From: Kiritimatiellia bacterium
GTDB lineage: Bacteria; Verrucomicrobiota; Kiritimatiellia; CAIVKH01
Assembly (NCBI GenBank): GCA_027493775.1
Contig: JAOSKE010000003.1
Coordinates: 395,761-459,760 of the forward strand
Direction: 5' to 3'
DNA: 64,000 nt
Shown here one piece after another: positions 29,832-39,643 of this stretch. A program made the translations under genes and the position numbers. The notes beneath the pieces were generated by a model. That model ran no database searches. It was not told the DNA's origin and worked only from the letters and a program-made list of their open reading frames with translations. How positions within the stretch are numbered: the first letter of the stretch is position 1; each line of letters begins with the position of its first letter.

Positions 29832-31681
29832 GGGTTCGCTTGTTCTCCTTGTGAGGTCGGCACGGTTGTGAGCGTCACCTTCTGAAGGTCAATGCACTCA
29901 ACCGGACACACCTCCTTGCACAGGCCGCAACGAATGCACTGCGACTGGTCAATATACAACAAATTGTAATCCTTCGAGCTCGTCGAGCGGTTATAGCCCG
30001 TAATGCGACCGGCCTCGTCGTAGATCAGCGAACTGACCTTGACAATGCAGTTCTCCATCGGCTTCACCTTGAGGCAACGATCACAGTAGATGCAAAGGTC
30101 GTTATCAATTTCGAACTTGTAGTTGCATAGATAGCAGCGACTCGCCTCGATCCGCGATGCTTCGTCATCAAGCCCCGTCTCGACCTCGGCGGGAAGATCG
30201 CGCTGTTCCACCGGAAGAACAGGCATTTCAGCGCGCGGCAGAAAATCCATCTCCCGCGTTCGCCCGGTATTTTCCGTCTCCACGTCCTCAATCAGCGCCG
30301 CCTCATAAAATCGCTCCTCGCCCATCAAAAAGGTATCCACCGAACGCGCTGCGTTTCGTCCATCGGCAATGGCATTAATCAAGGTGCGTGAACCAGCGGC
30401 GAAATCACCCACGGCAAACAAGCCCGACTCGAGAACGACAATCCCGGAGCCACCTTCCCCGACAATCTTATCGGCCCATTCCTTCGGCAACCACCCGCGA
30501 TCCGGGCGTTGACCGGTGGCGAGCAGGACGGTGTCGGCGGGCACTTCAAATTCGGTGCCGGGCACTTCCGTGAATGAACGGCGACCATCTGCCGAGTACG
30601 GCCCCGGTTCGGTCTTAATAAAGCGAACAGCGCGGGCACGCCCGTCCTCAGAAAGAACCTCAACCGGGTTGGTCTGTTTATGAAACGCAATCCCTTCGCG
30701 CTTCAGCTCCTCAACCTCTGCGGGCGTGATGTACATCTCCGCCTCGGTGCGGCGGTAATACATACTGATTTCACGCGCACCAAGTCGTTGCGCGATTCGC
30801 GCACAGTCGGTGGCCGTGAAGCCGCCGCCGATAATCACGACGCGGTCACCGAGGGGTCTGCTTCGTCCCAAATTCACCTCGGTCAAAAAAGAAAGCCCGT
30901 GCTCAACGCCTTCAACGTCGCCCCCTTTGATATCCGGCCAATGGGGATGCGAACAACCAGTCGCGAGAATGACAGCATCGAATTCGGAGCGGAGCTGATC
31001 CACTGACACCGTCTTACCCACTTCAACATTAAAACGCATTTCAACACCGAGCAGACGTATTTGCTCGATCTCCAATGAAATCATCGGGCGGGGCAAACGA
31101 AATTCGGGAATCCCCTGCACCATCATTCCACCCGGTTGCGCATCTTTTTCAAAGACAACCACGCGATGCCCCCACAGCGCAAGCTCACGTGCGGTAGCGA
31201 GGCCGGCAACACCGGAGCCTATGACCGCGATGGATTTACCCGTCGGCGGAAAGACTTTCTTGAGGAGGACCGGCTTGTTCCGTTCCTGAAAATCTGCCGC
31301 CGAACGCTTTGAAAAACAAATGGCGACCGGCTCGCCCAATCCCGGCCAGCCATGCCGACACGCGGGTTCACACGGCCGGGTGCACACGCGGCCCAGTACA
31401 GCAGGAAACACGTTGTCCCGCAGATTAATCAGATACGCTCCCGTATAGTCGCCCTTTGAAACCGCCTCTAAATAGCCCGGCACGTCCGTTTTCGAAGGAC
31501 ACGCCACCTGGCACGGGATATTTTGTTCCAACCAGTGAAAATCTTTCGCCTCTTTCGCAAGCCCCTTCGCCTGCGTTAATGCGCTGTGCTGTGGGCGCGG
31601 CGGCGGCGCCTTGGACTTTGCTCGCTTCGCCAAATACTTCGCAAACGGCCCCGAAGCCGACTTATCACTGTGAGCACTCAT
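29828..31681 (-). CDS. NAD(P)-dependent oxidoreductase of the GltD-like/FAD family with terminal 4Fe-4S ferredoxin domain
   Basis: 'IAVIGSGVAGLATARELALWGHRVVVFEKDAQPGGMM', 'VIIGGGFTATDCAR', C-terminal CxxCxxC..C ferredoxin motifs. Confidence 0.85.
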   Translation of the reverse strand: MSAHSDKSASGPFAKYLAKRAKSKAPPPRPQHSALTQAKGLAKEAKDFHWLEQNIPCQVACPSKTDVPGYLEAVSKGDYTGAYLINLRDNVFPAVLGRVCTRPCEPACRHGWPGLGEPVAICFSKRSAADFQERNKPVLLKKVFPPTGKSIAVIGSGVAGLATARELALWGHRVVVFEKDAQPGGMMVQGIPEFRLPRPMISLEIEQIRLLGVEMRFNVEVGKTVSVDQLRSEFDAVILATGCSHPHWPDIKGGDVEGVEHGLSFLTEVNLGRSRPLGDRVVIIGGGFTATDCARIAQRLGAREISMYYRRTEAEMYITPAEVEELKREGIAFHKQTNPVEVLSEDGRARAVRFIKTEPGPYSADGRRSFTEVPGTEFEVPADTVLLATGQRPDRGWLPKEWADKIVGEGGSGIVVLESGLFAVGDFAAGSRTLINAIADGRNAARSVDTFLMGEERFYEAALIEDVETENTGRTREMDFLPRAEMPVLPVEQRDLPAEVETGLDDEASRIEASRCYLCNYKFEIDNDLCIYCDRCLKVKPMENCIVKVSSLIYDEAGRITGYNRSTSSKDYNLLYIDQSQCIRCGLCKEVCPVECIDLQKVTLTTVPTSQGEQANP

Positions 31682-31838
31682 CCGGCTATAATAGCACAAA
31701 GCACGAGTGCGTGGAGTTGAAAACAAAAACACGTGAACGCAGTTTCACTTGATCGGTCAATAGCCTACATAATCAAGAAATTGTCCTCAGAGAATTTTTT
31801 CTGACACATCCCTGACAATCATTGTATCTTCGCCCCCG

Positions 31839-33212
31839 ATGAGTGCTTCAAAGACCTACCATATCTGGACCATTGGCTGTCAGATGAACGAAGCGGATTC
31901 AAGACGGCTATCGCAGCAACTTGAATTTGTTGGATATGAGCCAACGGCAAAAGCGGAATCGGCGGACATCGTCGTGCTCAACACCTGCGTCGTGCGGCAA
32001 CAGGCGGAGGACAAGGCGGTCGGGCGACTCAGCGCCCTAAAGGCGGTCAAAGATGAACGCCCGGATTTCACCATTGCACTGATGGGCTGCATGGTCGGAA
32101 TGCGCGAAGCTCCGGTACTGAAGCAGCGCTTTCCCTATGTGGACGTGTTTATGCCGCCATCGGACACGGCGCCGCTGCTCGACTTTCTACAAGCGCGCGG
32201 GCTCTTTTATGAAGTTCGCGATGCAGAGCTACAGGCGCGCGAGTTGCGAGATGCGGTACAGGATGAAGACCTTCCCCTGCCCGTCCATCAACGCGGAGCA
32301 GTGCTGGCAAATGTCCCCGTGGTACTCGGCTGCTCACACGCCTGCACGTTCTGCGTCATCCCCTATCGTCGCGGTGCGGAACGGAGCCGACCGATGGAAG
32401 ACATTCTCACCGAAGTCCGTTCGCTCGTTTCGCAGGGCGTTCGCGAGGTGATGCTGCTCGGCCAGATTGTGGATCGCTACGGGATGGACTTTGGCGATGG
32501 AACAGATTTGAGCCGCCTCCTTAAAGAAGTTGCCGCAGTAGATGGCCTCCGACGCATTCGTTTTCTAACGAGCCATCCGAATTATATGACGGATGCGCTA
32601 CTGGAGACCGTAGCCAATGAGCCAAAAATCTGCCCGCACATTGAAGTCGCGGCGCAGTCCGGCAACGACGAGGTATTGGAGCGGATGAAACGCGGCTATA
32701 CCGGCCAGCACTTCAAAGACCTGGTTGGGCGAATTCGAGCATTCGTACCCGACGCAGCGATTCATACTGACGTGATTGTTGGCTTTCCCGGCGAGACCCA
32801 TGAACAATTCATGGATACGTACAGGATGATGGAGGAACTCGAACTCGATAAGGTCCACATCTCAAAATACTCCGAGCGACCCAAAACCATCGCCGCACGG
32901 AAAATGAATGACGACATTCCACTCGAAGTGAAACAGGAACGCTGGCAGATGTGCGAGGATTTGCAGATCGCCATCCTCGAGAAAAAAAATAGCGCCCTTC
33001 GCGATAAAACAGTTTCCGTTCTTGTAGAGGACAAATTCAAGGGCCGCTGGCGCGGGCGCACCCCACACGGAAAGCTCGTCTTCTTCGACGACGACAAAGA
33101 TCGGCGCGGAGAGGAAGTGGATGTCGTAATTGATTGGGCCGGGCCATTTTCACTAATCGGTGAGCCCGCAGAAACGCGGAAGCGCCGACTCCCCGTAACA
33201 ACAGTCTATTAG
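31839..33212 (+). CDS. miaB: tRNA-2-methylthio-N6-dimethylallyladenosine synthase (MiaB-type methylthiotransferase)
   Basis: 'IWTIGCQMNEADSRRL', 'VLNTCVVRQQAEDK', radical SAM 'GCSHACTFCVIPYRRGAERSRP', C-terminal TRAM-like region. Confidence 0.85.
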   Translation: MSASKTYHIWTIGCQMNEADSRRLSQQLEFVGYEPTAKAESADIVVLNTCVVRQQAEDKAVGRLSALKAVKDERPDFTIALMGCMVGMREAPVLKQRFPYVDVFMPPSDTAPLLDFLQARGLFYEVRDAELQARELRDAVQDEDLPLPVHQRGAVLANVPVVLGCSHACTFCVIPYRRGAERSRPMEDILTEVRSLVSQGVREVMLLGQIVDRYGMDFGDGTDLSRLLKEVAAVDGLRRIRFLTSHPNYMTDALLETVANEPKICPHIEVAAQSGNDEVLERMKRGYTGQHFKDLVGRIRAFVPDAAIHTDVIVGFPGETHEQFMDTYRMMEELELDKVHISKYSERPKTIAARKMNDDIPLEVKQERWQMCEDLQIAILEKKNSALRDKTVSVLVEDKFKGRWRGRTPHGKLVFFDDDKDRRGEEVDVVIDWAGPFSLIGEPAETRKRRLPVTTVY

Positions 33213-33243
33213 TCGCACCCAGAACCATACAGCGGGTCATTCC

Positions 33244-33639
33244 ATGTTTTTTAATTCGTTACCTGAGCACCCAACGGAAAAGCCGTCGCGCTACCCGATC
33301 CTATATTCGGCAGTCATTTTTCCTGGGATTGGTCAGTTTCAGCAAAAGCGGCCGACCGTCGGGACAATCTACGCGCTCATCACGCTCTTTGCCGCCATTC
33401 TATTTGTCGCCATGCTCGCCTCGCACGGCATGACGGCCTTAAAAGATGCCTGGAACGCAGCCGTCGGACAGACTGATCCCGGCGACGCGCTCGCCGAGTT
33501 AAAACCAGTTTTCCAAGCCTTCGCATTCCTCATCGCAGTCTATGTAGCGAACGTGTATGACGCGTGGTACGCGTGGTATCGCATCAATCTCGCGTGGAAA
33601 AATGATCACACACCCCCGCCCCTCACACCTTCAGAATAA
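33244..33639 (+). CDS. Small membrane protein, unknown function
   Basis: 131 aa with predicted TM segments (GTIYALITLFAAILFVAML; FAFLIAVYVANVY). Confidence 0.55.
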   Translation: MFFNSLPEHPTEKPSRYPILYSAVIFPGIGQFQQKRPTVGTIYALITLFAAILFVAMLASHGMTALKDAWNAAVGQTDPGDALAELKPVFQAFAFLIAVYVANVYDAWYAWYRINLAWKNDHTPPPLTPSE

Positions 33640-33749
33640 GGGGCCGAGGTGGATACGTCCGCATTGCGGAAGTAGGTATCAATAACGGGCGACGCAACGG
33701 GCCGCAGCGCCCTGCCCACAATGAGCGAATCGCGCACATCTGACGGTTG

Positions 33750-34607
33750 CTACCAACGATAGCGCAACTGGAGCGTGGGGAGGGCTTGGTAGTCGGGTTG
33801 CAGGGCGAAGCCGGAGGTGAGTGCGATCTCTGTTTTGGCTAAACGCCGCTGGTTGTAGCGATGGCTCGCGTCTATCCCGCCATAAATACTACCGGTGTAC
33901 CAAGTCACTTCAAAAAAAGTGAGGGCGGCGAAAGCGCCCCATTGATCGTCGCTCGCGGTCTCCACCATTCCCCAGATAAACAGTCCGTTGAGAATTATCG
34001 AGCGTAGGGCGTTCGCATATTCACCGGCATAGGCGTAACCAAGACCGGGAACGCTCCCCAGCCAACCACCAAGCGCCGGACTCTTATCGTGCCCTTTGAA
34101 ATAAGCAGCCAGCGCAGCCTCGGCCTCCGATCCAGCAGCGCTTGCGGCTTGCAGCGCCGAGTTGTTTTTGCCCGCGCGCAGGTCGGCGACGACCTGCTTG
34201 CGCAACGCAAACTCACGCGCGTCTGAGGCAGCAGCACGGGCCGCGTTTTCAAAGTGGAAAGCGGCTTCATTCGGCTGCCGCCGAGCGAGCGAAAGCTCAC
34301 CGCGCAAAACAGATACATCTGCCGGTGACAACGCTTGCTCATCCTCCGCGCGATCAAGGAGCGCATCGGCACGCGCCGCTTCGCCCGCTTTCCACGTCTC
34401 GAACGCTGCACTCCAGAAGTACACAGCGCGCGAAGCTGCGTCAGGCTCGGATAAGGCAAGGCGTCGAAATTCAATGGCCGTCCCGGCGTGGTCACCTTCG
34501 TTATTCAATTCCAACGCAAGTCGAAGGTCTGCATGTTCGGCACAAGCTGTGGCGCAAAACACGACGATCAACAGCGGCACACATTTGAGCAGCCATCTAT
34601 TTTTCAT
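33750..34607 (-). CDS. Secreted TPR-containing protein with C-terminal membrane segment
   Basis: N-terminal signal 'MKNRWLLKCVPLLIVVFCATACA', helical repeats, C-terminal 'GSVPGLGYAYAGEYANALRSIILNGLFIWG'. Confidence 0.6.
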   Translation of the reverse strand: MKNRWLLKCVPLLIVVFCATACAEHADLRLALELNNEGDHAGTAIEFRRLALSEPDAASRAVYFWSAAFETWKAGEAARADALLDRAEDEQALSPADVSVLRGELSLARRQPNEAAFHFENAARAAASDAREFALRKQVVADLRAGKNNSALQAASAAGSEAEAALAAYFKGHDKSPALGGWLGSVPGLGYAYAGEYANALRSIILNGLFIWGMVETASDDQWGAFAALTFFEVTWYTGSIYGGIDASHRYNQRRLAKTEIALTSGFALQPDYQALPTLQLRYRW

Positions 34608-35368
34608 TGCGGAACCAAAAGGTGTGGTCATGGACAGGGTCACGGTAGCGTGTTTGGCCGCCCCGTTCAACGGGTTGCCATGCGGCGCTGACAACGCCTG
34701 GCTCACGAACGAGACGGTCACCGATCATCGGCACACCGCGCCAACCGTGCTCACGACTAGCCTGTAAAAAATATTCAGAACAACTCGGCTCCAACGAGCA
34801 TCGCGAGCCTATCGCTGGCGCAATTTGTGACCGATAAAAAGAGACGATTCGCGCAGCGGGGCGAAATCCCCGTGACTTTTTTTTCTTTTGCCGTATGAAC
34901 GCGCACTTCATCGCGCAGATCGAAATTCCACAAATCGCGACACGTCGCGAGCTGCTGCAATAAAGCCGGTTCTTGTTCGCCGAGGGTTCCATCTTCGCGC
35001 TTAAGCAAAAACATCGCGCAGCCACTACGCAAAAATGTGGCCTGATTTTCCGGATGCAGAAAAGCGATGGCGTATGCGTTCCACGCGGCGACGCGATTGC
35101 CCAGCGCCCAATACGCGCGGCCCGCATGGTATGCGGCCCGCGAGCGAATCGCCGGGTCCGTCGCCTCGTTGGAAAGCGCGTCCAACTCGGAAAGGGCCTC
35201 TGCCGATTTTGGATTCAGTTGGAGCGCGGCATCGGCAAGAATAAGTCGCGCCGTTTCATCGTCAGGATGTTCAGACAACACACGCGCCGCCTCACGCCGC
35301 GCCTCGGTCCAATCGCCCTCGGCATACAATGTGACGGCAAGTGTGTTTGTGCGCTCGCCGGCAAACAC
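34597..35368 (-). CDS. TPR protein with C-terminal YidD (membrane insertion efficiency factor) domain, frameshifted at the T8 run (34877-34884)
   Basis: ORF 34775..35368 (TPR) joins ORF 34597..35127 (FYRSQIAPAIGSRCSLEPSCSEYFLQASREHGWRGVPMIGDRLVR, the YidD motif) after removing one A on the coding strand. Confidence 0.7.
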
Positions 35369-35381
35369 TGCGCAGGCGCTT

Positions 35382-35416
35382 AAAAAATCATCCCGATGCA
35401 GAGCACCGGGATGATT
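35382..35416 (-). terminator. Possible terminator downstream of the 96-aa paralog pair
   Basis: Minus strand AATCATCCCG-loop-CGGGATGATT followed by a T run. Confidence 0.5.
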
Positions 35417-35443
35417 GTTCTACACCTTTCGGTGGGCACGATC

Positions 35444-35734
35444 TCAATAAAACGCTGAGCCGTACTTTTGCGCATAGTTACCCGTGGACATGCCATTCGC
35501 GCCATCAATACCATCCCAGATGGCGCAAACCAAGCTGACGACGGGAACCAACCGCACCCACTCGCGCCAATGGATTTCTTTTCCGTCGTTATAGGCGGCG
35601 CCCGCGCGAATGCCGAAGCAACAACCGGCGATAAAGCCCATCAAGCCGCCACGATTTTCGTCAATGGCCGATGCGGTATTTACGCTGAGCGACAACATCA
35701 ATCCGGCAAGTATACAAACAACAATTTTTTTCAT
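35444..35734 (-). CDS. Small secreted/membrane protein, paralog 1 of tandem pair
   Basis: 96 aa; signal peptide then 'RGGLMGFIAGCCFGIRAGAAYNDGKEIHWREWVRLVP...WDGIDGANGM..NYAQKYGSAFY'. Confidence 0.75.
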   Translation of the reverse strand: MKKIVVCILAGLMLSLSVNTASAIDENRGGLMGFIAGCCFGIRAGAAYNDGKEIHWREWVRLVPVVSLVCAIWDGIDGANGMSTGNYAQKYGSAFY

Positions 35735-35752
35735 TCTAGATTCTCCTTCAGA

Positions 35753-36043
35753 TCAATAGAACGCTGATCCATACTTCTTCGCGTAATCGGACGACTGCAT
35801 TCCGTTTGCGCCATCAATACCATCCCATACGGCAAAGACGAGGTTTGCAATAGGGACGATTCGCACCCATTGACGCCAGTGGATTTCCTTGCCGGAGTTG
35901 TAGGCGCCGCCCGCGCGAATGCCAAAACAACAACCAGCAATAAAGCCCATGAGTCCACCGCGTCCTTCTGGAGCTGCGGCGGACGTAATTGTCGCCGAGC
36001 CCAAGAGAAGGCCCGTCATCAACATAGCTAACGCACGTTTCAT
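35753..36043 (-). CDS. Small secreted/membrane protein, paralog 2 of tandem pair
   Basis: 96 aa; near-identical core 'RGGLMGFIAGCCFGIRAGGAYNSGKEIHWRQWVRIVP...WDGIDGANGM..DYAKKYGSAFY'. Confidence 0.75.
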   Translation of the reverse strand: MKRALAMLMTGLLLGSATITSAAAPEGRGGLMGFIAGCCFGIRAGGAYNSGKEIHWRQWVRIVPIANLVFAVWDGIDGANGMQSSDYAKKYGSAFY

Positions 36044-36121
36044 CTTAAATAATCCTCCAATAATGGAACCCTAGCAGTGCGCAAAGCACAAGTGCAAGCT
36101 TTTGTTCTGCGCCGCAACCGA

Positions 36122-37334
36122 TTAAAATATCACGCGCGTGAGGCGGGGATTCGGGGCATAGCGGCGACCAACCTTGGCGCAGGGGCGGCCTTCAACCTCC
36201 ACGATGTCGGCGGTGAAGTCGTTGGAGCCTTGCAGCAGTGAGGAACCGACGCCATAGGCATCAACGGGCGCTTTTAGTCTTTCGAACTGCGCGATTTTCT
36301 GGGGATCAAAGCCGCCCGAGACAACGATTTTTACGAACGAAAACCCCTCCTTGTCCAAGGCTTCACGAGTGCGAGAAACTAGCTCGGGACATACTCCCGT
36401 GGGTCGAAAGGCGCCCATCACCGGCTGGATGGAACGGTCCACAAGATTTTCAGACGTATCGAGGCGGATACCCCACAATTTTTCGCCCATTGCCCGTGCG
36501 CATTTGAGTGCAGTGCCAATGCAGTCGTTGTCGAAATCAACCAGCGCGACGAGAGCCACATCCGGATACGACTCGTGGAACAGTTTCACGGCCTGAACCG
36601 TGTCGCCGCCAACGGACGCAATCAATGCGTGCGGAACGGTTCCCGCTGCCTTTGCGCCCCACCACTCCCCCTGCGCATCGGTCGAGACACCCTGGGCGCC
36701 GCCGACAAATGCGGCATACCCATCCCCACCCTGTACGGCCCAGTGATCGAAGCGCGCAGGGAAATAGAGCACAGTTTTTCCGTTCGCCGCAGCAACCACG
36801 CGCTGCACGTTGGTCGCCACGCGCGTACGGCGCGCGAGAACGCCGAGATAGATTGTTTCCAAGTGTGCAAAGAGACTCGCATCGCCGCGAATGTGCATCA
36901 CCGTTTCCCACGGAGCGATGGGGGTCGCCGTCGCGCAACGCTTCAATCTCCAAATCGGCGTAGCCATCCACCCAGAGCGCGTCGAGTGCGTCGGAGACTT
37001 CGATCTTTTCACGCACCAACGCGAGATACCTCGCCTTGTCGTTCAGATAATGCGCCCGCGCGGATTGCTTTAATTCGATGTAGCGGTCGAAGAGTTTGTA
37101 GGCTTTTTGTTCGTCGGCATAGCGACCGCTCGCGAGCCTGAACACCGCAAGCGCCTCGTCCAACCCGCACAACACCGCATCGTGTTTTTGAAAGACCTGC
37201 ATCGTCACGCGTGGGTGAAGGTGGTGTCGCTCAAGCACAACCTTCTCGCGCCAGAAATAGACGTCACTTCGGTAGCCACGGCGCAATTCTTGGACAGGAA
37301 GATCAAATACGTGGCTCGGCAAGCGGTCTTTCAT
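36122..37334 (-). CDS. pncB: Nicotinate phosphoribosyltransferase, frameshifted near 36920
   Basis: ORF 36537..37334 ('...ADLEIEALRDGDP') continues in ORF 36122..37012 ('IAPWETVMHIRGDASLFAHLETIYLGVLARRTRVATN...FDNDCIGTALKCA..GIRLDTSENL..VSGGFDPQKI'). Confidence 0.85.
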
Positions 37335-37347
37335 TTAAAGGGGGAAT

Positions 37348-38277
37348 CTAAAAGGGGAGCGGGTCCGTGCTATTGATGAAACGCGCGCCAAGTTTTTCGT
37401 ACTTCGCGAATTCTCTTTGTGCAATGGCATGAAAATCTATTTCCGGATGCGCCACCGGCGACGTGCAGTCGCGCAAGATATAGATGCGCTCCAACTTTTC
37501 GGGCGTGTGTTTGAACACTTCAACCATATCTGCGACAGATTCCAGTACGCAGTGGCTTTCCGCCTCGCCAGCGACAAGGACGTAGTCGTACTCATCAATC
37601 ATATCCAGAAAATCGCTGCTCAACCCGCCCTGCGGATGACTCGGCACATGAATTTCCGGGCGCAAAATCGAGTAATGCTCGGTGCGGGGGATGCTTCCCT
37701 TGCGCCACCACACCGGTTGACTTTCGCGCGCAAGAGAGTGCCAGAAAATAGCCGACCAGAGCTCAGGATCAACGGCATTGCCAATGTCGCCCATCATCGC
37801 ATGATAGGGCCAGATGGTCAGCTCCTTTTTCGCCTCTTTCTTGAGGCGGTGAACATACTCCCGCGACCACTCTTCGTCCCGAAGTGGACGCCACCGTTTT
37901 GAGTCCACGTCACTCGGCGAAATGATCGTGAATGCCGGCGGATGCTTGCCTTCGGCATCTGCCCACCAGGATGGATGAAAAATCTGGAACGGATAATGTG
38001 AGTCCAATGAACAGGTGATCTGACTGATGCGTTCGGCGTTCCGGTAAATGAATTCGACCACCCGCCGCAAATCCTCCCGTGCGCCCGGCACATACAGCGC
38101 GCCCTGTTCGTGGCAGAACGTCACCTGCATATCAATCAGAAGCAAATGTACGCGCGTCTCGTCTCCTGCCGCAGGTTTGAGTCCAGCGCAAACGGCCTCT
38201 TCCGCAATACGCGCCTGATCTGGATAGAAAAGCGTCCCGACACGTTCCGGATCGTAAAATGCTGGAAATTTTGACAT
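37348..38277 (-). CDS. Isochorismatase-family cysteine hydrolase (nicotinamidase-like)
   Basis: 'HLLLIDMQVTFCHEQGALYVPGA', 'SLDSHYPFQIFHPSWW', 'VLVAGEAESHCVLESVADM'; 13 bp from pncB. Confidence 0.8.
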   Translation of the reverse strand: MSKFPAFYDPERVGTLFYPDQARIAEEAVCAGLKPAAGDETRVHLLLIDMQVTFCHEQGALYVPGAREDLRRVVEFIYRNAERISQITCSLDSHYPFQIFHPSWWADAEGKHPPAFTIISPSDVDSKRWRPLRDEEWSREYVHRLKKEAKKELTIWPYHAMMGDIGNAVDPELWSAIFWHSLARESQPVWWRKGSIPRTEHYSILRPEIHVPSHPQGGLSSDFLDMIDEYDYVLVAGEAESHCVLESVADMVEVFKHTPEKLERIYILRDCTSPVAHPEIDFHAIAQREFAKYEKLGARFINSTDPLPF

Positions 38278-38433
38278 TGCTCTCTCCGAACTACCTATCC
38301 TTCTACCATATTGCACTATCTCAACCGCCAGTTCAAGCACACCCCCTCGAGAGAAACCACAACGCGCGAAAATTAAGAGCCCGCCCACGCGCAACGTTGA
38401 CACGCGAGAAGGCGCCGGGTGATAGTGGACGGA

Positions 38434-39585
38434 ATGAACAAGATACTGGTGTGCTCTGCGGGAATAATTCTTACTGCATTCTTCGCGCGTGGCGAGGTCA
38501 TCAAAGTGGCCTCGGGCAGTATGCTTTCCGGGCCGCAGGCGAACTTGGGCGAAATGATCAAGCTCGGCTCGCAGCTCGCTGTGGAAGAGGCGCGCCCACA
38601 CTTTGAAGAGCTTGGCTTCGATTTGCAGTTTTCCCCGCAAGACGACCAAGCGCAACCGGATGTCGGCGTCGCCGTCGCGCGACGAATCATTAACGACAAA
38701 GAGGTCCTCGCTGTCGCCGGTCATTTTAATTCTGGCGTAACAATCCCCACCTCGGAGGTCTATCACGAAGACGACCTCGCGATGATTTCACCCGGCAGCA
38801 CCAATCCGCGCGTAACGGATCGCGGACTGGATAACGTCACGCGCGTGTGCGGACGCGACGATGTTCAGGGGCCGGTCGGCGCAGAGTTTGCGGTTAACGA
38901 CCTGAAGGCAAAACGCATCTTCGTCATCCATGACAAAACCGCCTACGGCCAAGGAATCGCACAGGCCTTTCGCGACAAGGCGAAAGAACTGGGCGCCAAC
39001 GTCGTCGCTTTTGCCGGCACTGAAGAAAAAACAAATCTGCAGCCGATGATTCTTCAAATGCGCGCGTATAAACCTGATCTCGTCTATTTCGGTGGAATGT
39101 ACGACCAAGGCGCAGTCCTATTGAAACAAATGCGCGAACGCGGCATCAAAGCCACCTTCCTCGGGCCGGACGGCCTGGAATCCTCCTCCTTTGTGGACAT
39201 CGCACAGCAAGCCGCCGTAGGTGCCTATTACACCACCGTCGCAGGACCGGCTGAAAAATATCCGGCCGCCAAACAGTTCATCGAACGATTCACTGCGCGT
39301 TTCGGCCGTGCGCCCGAAGCCTTTTCACTCTACGCCTACGACGCCGCACAAGTCGCGCTACTCGCCATCGAACACGCGATTGAGGAAAACAACGGACAGA
39401 AGCCCACGCGCAAACAAGTCTCCGAAGCCGCGCGCAACGTACAGATGGAAGGAGTCACCGGCGCCATTTCCTTCAACGAGAATGGCGATCGCGCTCAATC
39501 GGATTACTGGATCATTCACTACACCGAAGCCAAATACCCCGGTGTCGCCGTAAAATCCATCTCCGCACAGCCGCCAAGCAAATAG
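38434..39585 (+). CDS. livK: Branched-chain amino acid ABC transporter substrate-binding protein
   Basis: Signal peptide; 'IKVASGSMLSGPQANLGEMIKLGSQLAVEEA', 'HFNSGVTIPTSEVYHEDDLAMISPGSTNP'. Confidence 0.9.
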   Translation: MNKILVCSAGIILTAFFARGEVIKVASGSMLSGPQANLGEMIKLGSQLAVEEARPHFEELGFDLQFSPQDDQAQPDVGVAVARRIINDKEVLAVAGHFNSGVTIPTSEVYHEDDLAMISPGSTNPRVTDRGLDNVTRVCGRDDVQGPVGAEFAVNDLKAKRIFVIHDKTAYGQGIAQAFRDKAKELGANVVAFAGTEEKTNLQPMILQMRAYKPDLVYFGGMYDQGAVLLKQMRERGIKATFLGPDGLESSSFVDIAQQAAVGAYYTTVAGPAEKYPAAKQFIERFTARFGRAPEAFSLYAYDAAQVALLAIEHAIEENNGQKPTRKQVSEAARNVQMEGVTGAISFNENGDRAQSDYWIIHYTEAKYPGVAVKSISAQPPSK

Positions 39586-39643
39586 CCAAAAGCCCGACTT
39601 TGCCCCTCCTACATTCCTCATATAACAGCTTCCCCCGGCCTGT

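Noticed and set aside
29828-31681. Authentic glutamate synthase small subunit (gltD)
   Set aside because: No gltB large subunit is adjacent, and the extra C-terminal ferredoxin domain fits a broader GltD-like oxidoreductase family, so no gene symbol was assigned.
38397-38426. Promoter upstream of livK (TTGACA ... GATAGT)
   Set aside because: The -35 is a perfect match, but the -10 is weak with 18-bp spacing and lies only about 8 bp before the likely start codon.
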